Shown here: piece after piece, positions 60,871 to 64,000 of the stretch
How the letters are laid out: every line of letters starts with the position of its first letter
Position numbering within the stretch: position 1 is the first letter of the stretch
Origin: Mycoemilia scoparia
Lineage: Eukaryota > Kickxellomycota > Kickxellomycetes > Kickxellales > Kickxellaceae
Length of the DNA: 64,000 bases
Assembly (NCBI GenBank): GCA_027575805.1
Contig: JANBPU010000050.1
Location: 30,806 to 94,805 of the forward strand
Reading direction: 5' to 3'
Notes under the pieces: model-generated
Seen by the model: the letters and a program-made list of their open reading frames with translations, nothing else
Databases searched by the model: none
Told to the model about the DNA's origin: nothing
Program-made: the position numbers and the translations under genes

Positions 60871-62409
60871 AGATTTTGATGAAAAAATGGTCACATAAAG
60901 TTTTAACCTTTACGAAAATAATCTTGGATATATATATATATGAGTTATTATTTTTGAAGGGCTATAGAGTCACCCATTTAGCTGTAGTTTCCCCTTTAAT
61001 CGTTGGCAACCAAAAGTCACCCTTCGAAAATTATGATCCATATTTATAAAAGGTTTTGGATAAACCATGTTTTTATCTCAGCCCTTGTGGCTACGCAGCA
61101 GCAAAAACCATGATGGAGATGATAGATGGTTGGGATTGTCCACAAACATTGTGCGATTCCAAATGTTTGTGTGTGTGTGGCTGGCCACACAAACTATTAG
61201 GCGTTTAGTCTTTTGAGGATTGGTGAAAGGTTCAAACAAGCGAACCAAGATCACCGAAACCTAAAAATACTCTCCCACCTATAAAGTTGTGGATAGTATT
61301 TGTTTCAAAGCCTTTCTGCATGTATGTATGTATGTATACATGACTGGCTGAATCTTGCATTTTTGCAATAACAAACAAGGTATAGAGTAAGCTTGCTGCT
61401 TCTGCTGAATTGTTATACAAACCAATTGCATCATAGCGCAACTTTCCTTTGGTGGTTGGAATCTCGGCATCATCATTGCTGCATCTGGGGTTTGACGTAA
61501 AAAAAGAGAGAGGGAGAGAGAGAGAAGGGTATATTGAGTTTCAGCGATATATGAGCTTGATAATCCCCACCCTCCCTTTCTGAGCCAGTTATCAGATATA
61601 TCGAGAGATGGATCGAAAGTATCTTTGTCTGGCTGTGACTGACATGGACGAACTAAGCCAAGCTAAGCGTAAACTAATATCCACAAAAAAACACAGAGAA
61701 TGATTCCAAGAGTGTGTGTCCGTGGTGCCAACAATGATTAGTAAATAAAGGACAAGCTTACAGGCACACATGTTAAGGGAGGACACAGAAGGGATGGAGA
61801 AAGAATGGAAAAGGCTGTGTTTTGGAACTTCCATTCACAACAGCAACTCTCTGTGATTTCCACACCAACTCCGCCTGTTTTTTGGGCTGTGGGCTTGTGT
61901 TTATATATTTTTTCCGTGACATGTGTATGTGTGTTTCTTGCTACACAAAAAGGGGTTTCTCTTTATCTTTCTTTCTCTCTCTCCTCTCTCTGTCTCATTT
62001 TTGACTTTTAAAACCTATTACTGTTTTTATAATCTTCATTTCTCTTTTTTTCTCTCTCTATCTCTCTATCATTCTCCCACCTATAAGTCTATCTGGGAGG
62101 AAGAAAGCAACCAACACAAGGAAAACAAGACATACAGACACATTGGCGTGCGTCGGTTGGTTTTGGTGAGCTTCTTAAGACGGAAATTTTCCAAGCACAA
62201 CAATATCGTCAAGATAATAATAATACCTTCGCATTAATCAATCAATCAATCAATCAATCAAACATTTTTCATTACCCTCCGTTGCCGTAACGATAAGCTC
62301 TTCCCTACTTTTTAACAACCAACGGTGATAGCACGTGAGAAAACCTTTCGATTTCCCCTTGTATATCTCCATATCCACACCACACCCATATTCATAATAT
62401 CAAAACAAA
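60871..62409. promoter_or_regulatory. Long upstream region of the fatty-acid hydroxylase gene
   Basis: 1.5 kb. It holds MITE copy G, an ATGT microsatellite (61315-61336), a GA run (61506-61524), a 7-bp hairpin TGTGTGG/CCACACA near 61174-61191, long pyrimidine tracts (61960-62090), an AATC microsatellite (62237-62262) and a CACGTG E-box at 62332. No gene seen. Confidence 0.5.
60938..61042 (+). repeat. MITE-like element, copy G
   Basis: About 105 bp immediately 3' of the Rod stop. ATATGAGTTATTATTTTTGA to CGAAAATTATGATCCATAT. The GGGCTATAGAGTCACCCATT interior is nearly identical to copy F. The left boundary merges into an (AT)n run. Confidence 0.75.
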
Positions 62410-63516
62410 ATGACAGTTCCCGATAACCAAAAACTAAGAAAGCAGACTTAAAAGCCCACCACCACTACCACCACCACAACAACAACAACTCCAGACACAC
62501 CACAGTATTATACAAGAGCTGAAGTAAAGGCCCACGACGGCGACCCAAAATCTCCCAACTCTGAAGGCGGAAAGTTATGGGCAGTCCGTCGCAACAAAGT
62601 ATACGACTTGACCCAATTCGCGACCGATCATCCCGGAGGCTACGAATGGATAAGGCAGTACGCGGGCCAGGACATAACCAGCATATTACGAGACGACGAA
62701 ATCCATAGACATTCAATCCCCGCATACCGTGTTCTTAAGGACTTCTATATCGGAGAAATCGAGCCCAGCGACCAGGAGCTTGACCCCCAAACCTCCGAGG
62801 ACGAAATGGATAAAATTGACAAATCAGAATTCCTGGACCTCACAAAACCCCTACTATGGCAGCTATGGAACGCAAACTACAGCCGAGACTATTACTTGGA
62901 GCAGGTCCATAAACCCCACCACCTGCCCCAGCCCGCCGTGATGTTTGAAAACAAGTTCCTTGAAATGTTTACCAAAACCCCATGGTGGTTCATTCCCATC
63001 TACTGGAGCCCGATTTTCTGGATGATTTGGACTCTCGGTCGCGGATACGTCGATTTCTACACAATGGTTTACTGCACGATGTCGGGCATGGTGCTTTGGA
63101 CTTTGGTGGAATATATCGTCCACAGATGGGCTTTCCACATTGACGAAAGGATTCCTGATCACCCGTATGCCGTGTTTGCCCATTTCTTGTTACATGGCTT
63201 CCACCACTATTTGCCCATGGATCCCATGAGACTGGTTATGCCTCCGGCCTTGGGCAGTGCCATTGGCCTTGTTATCCTTGCAATTGCCAACCTTCTTTTG
63301 AGCCCGGGCATCATGCATGGGGTTTGCTGTGGTCTCATTGTGGGGTATGTTCTCTATGATGAGTGCCATTATTGGCTCCATCATGGGACTTCGAGTTCTA
63401 AAACCCTGCAGTCCCTTAAAACATATCATCTTCGCCATCATTATAATGACTACAAGGCTGGGTTTGGTATCACTTCGCCTCTGTGGGACAAAATCCTCAG
63501 CTCTGAATTCCCTTAA
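62410..63516 (+). CDS. SCS7: Sphingolipid fatty-acid 2-hydroxylase with cytochrome b5 domain (Scs7/FA2H); start interrupted by in-frame TAA
   Basis: ER di-iron enzyme that 2-hydroxylates the very-long-chain fatty acid of ceramide. The b5 domain is YYTRAEVKAHDG, LWAVRRNKVYDL and HPGGYEWIRQYAGQDIT, with second haem His in HRHS. Then membrane spans and the hydroxylase His clusters HRWAFH, HFLLHGFHHYLPMD, HYWLHH and HLRHHYNDY; it ends PLWDKILSSEFP (yeast 384 residues). The first ATG with suitable spacing is 62410; its frame is exactly that of the enzyme, but codon 14 (62449-62451) is TAA, followed by a poly-Thr stretch and the b5 domain. No later ATG would keep the b5 domain and no upstream exon with an ATG is visible. 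The enzyme call is firm; the start is unresolved. Confidence 0.88.
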
Positions 63517-64000
63517 TAATTTAATTACTCTCCTCTATTCTCTCTTCCTATCACTTCTCTTTTGATGTTTTTCGTTTTCTAAAGTCTTCGTCACCATCAT
63601 TCTTTTATTTTCCTTTCCCCTACCTCCACTACACTATTTATATCCGGTCTAAAATATACATTTCATTTTCCATTTATTTATGTTGAGGAATTATGTTTTG
63701 ATTTGCTTGCCATTTATCTATCTATCTATCTATCTATCTCTATATGGAAAAACATCACTACAGACCAAACGTATTGTAAGAGAAACAGGCCCTTACATCT
63801 TGGCCCAAAGCCTTGTGAACTTTCCCCATATACTACTGTACGACTCCTGGGGATCCATATTTTTGTCCAAGTAGCTATCAAATCTTGCCATGTCAGAATC
63901 ATAGGCTCTTCTTCTTTACCCCTCCTAATTCTGATTAGCAGATCAATCGCTGCGTATTGAAAGACAAATATCATATCTTTAAGAGATCACCAAGCTCAAA
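63517..64000. other. 3' flank of SCS7 with (ATCT)n microsatellite
   Basis: T/C-rich 3' region. A tandem TATC/ATCT run lies at about 63713-63740. Short open frames on both strands here lack protein character. Confidence 0.5.

Overview
The window is a gene-dense stretch of nuclear DNA from a fungus. Nearly all genes are cut by many short GT-AG introns. One gene is the fused mitochondrial ARG5,6 type (acetylglutamate kinase plus acetylglutamyl-phosphate reductase), which is a fungal arrangement. The DNA is AT-rich and intron density is high. A full-length Rod/KNTC1 kinetochore gene is present, a family generally regarded as lost from Dikarya. These points suggest an early-diverging (non-Dikarya) fungus, possibly of the zoopagomycete or mucoromycete grade. 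That placement is inference, not something read directly from the sequence.

Layout, left to right: the 3' part of a USP10/Ubp3 deubiquitinase (+); a Gis2/CNBP zinc-knuckle protein (-); FACT subunit Spt16 (-); an FG nucleoporin (+); an ER thioredoxin-like membrane protein of TMX type (+); proteasome lid subunit Rpn8 (-); ribosomal protein uL14/RPL23 (+); NatB auxiliary subunit Mdm20/NAA25 (-); ubiquinone methyltransferase Coq3 (+); a small predicted membrane protein (+); Puf6/PUM3 (+); GID/CTLH ligase subunit Gid2/RMND5 (-); ARG1 (-) divergent from ARG5,6 (+); an unassigned WD40 protein (+); phosphatase Yvh1 (+); a syntaxin-6/Tlg1-like SNARE (-); an ER cyclophilin (-); dynactin actin Arp1 (+); ER SNARE Sec20 (+); a DHA2-type MFS transporter (+); Rod/KNTC1 (+); and a cytochrome b5-fused fatty-acid 2-hydroxylase of the Scs7/FA2H type (+). 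Exon models were built by hand from GT/AG sites. For every multi-exon gene except the SNARE, all intron phases agree with an unbroken reading frame.

Functional links are mostly loose. ARG1 and ARG5,6 are two arginine-pathway genes sharing one 747-bp promoter with a perfect Gcn4-type site. Rod and Arp1 belong to the route by which animal kinetochores load dynein/dynactin. Sec20 and the Tlg1-like protein are SNAREs of Golgi-ER and endosomal traffic, and Sec20 works with the Dsl1/NRZ tether that shares Zw10 with the Rod complex. The rest is ordinary housekeeping.

The non-coding DNA carries two unlabelled dispersed repeats. One is a MITE-like family (about 90-130 bp, terminal inverted repeats flanked by TA) with seven copies. 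The other is a roughly 70-bp element with two copies, one inside a YVH1 intron. The main items to check are the fungal Rod gene, the MITE family, an in-frame stop codon at the 5' end of the fatty-acid hydroxylase gene, and the unassigned WD40 protein.
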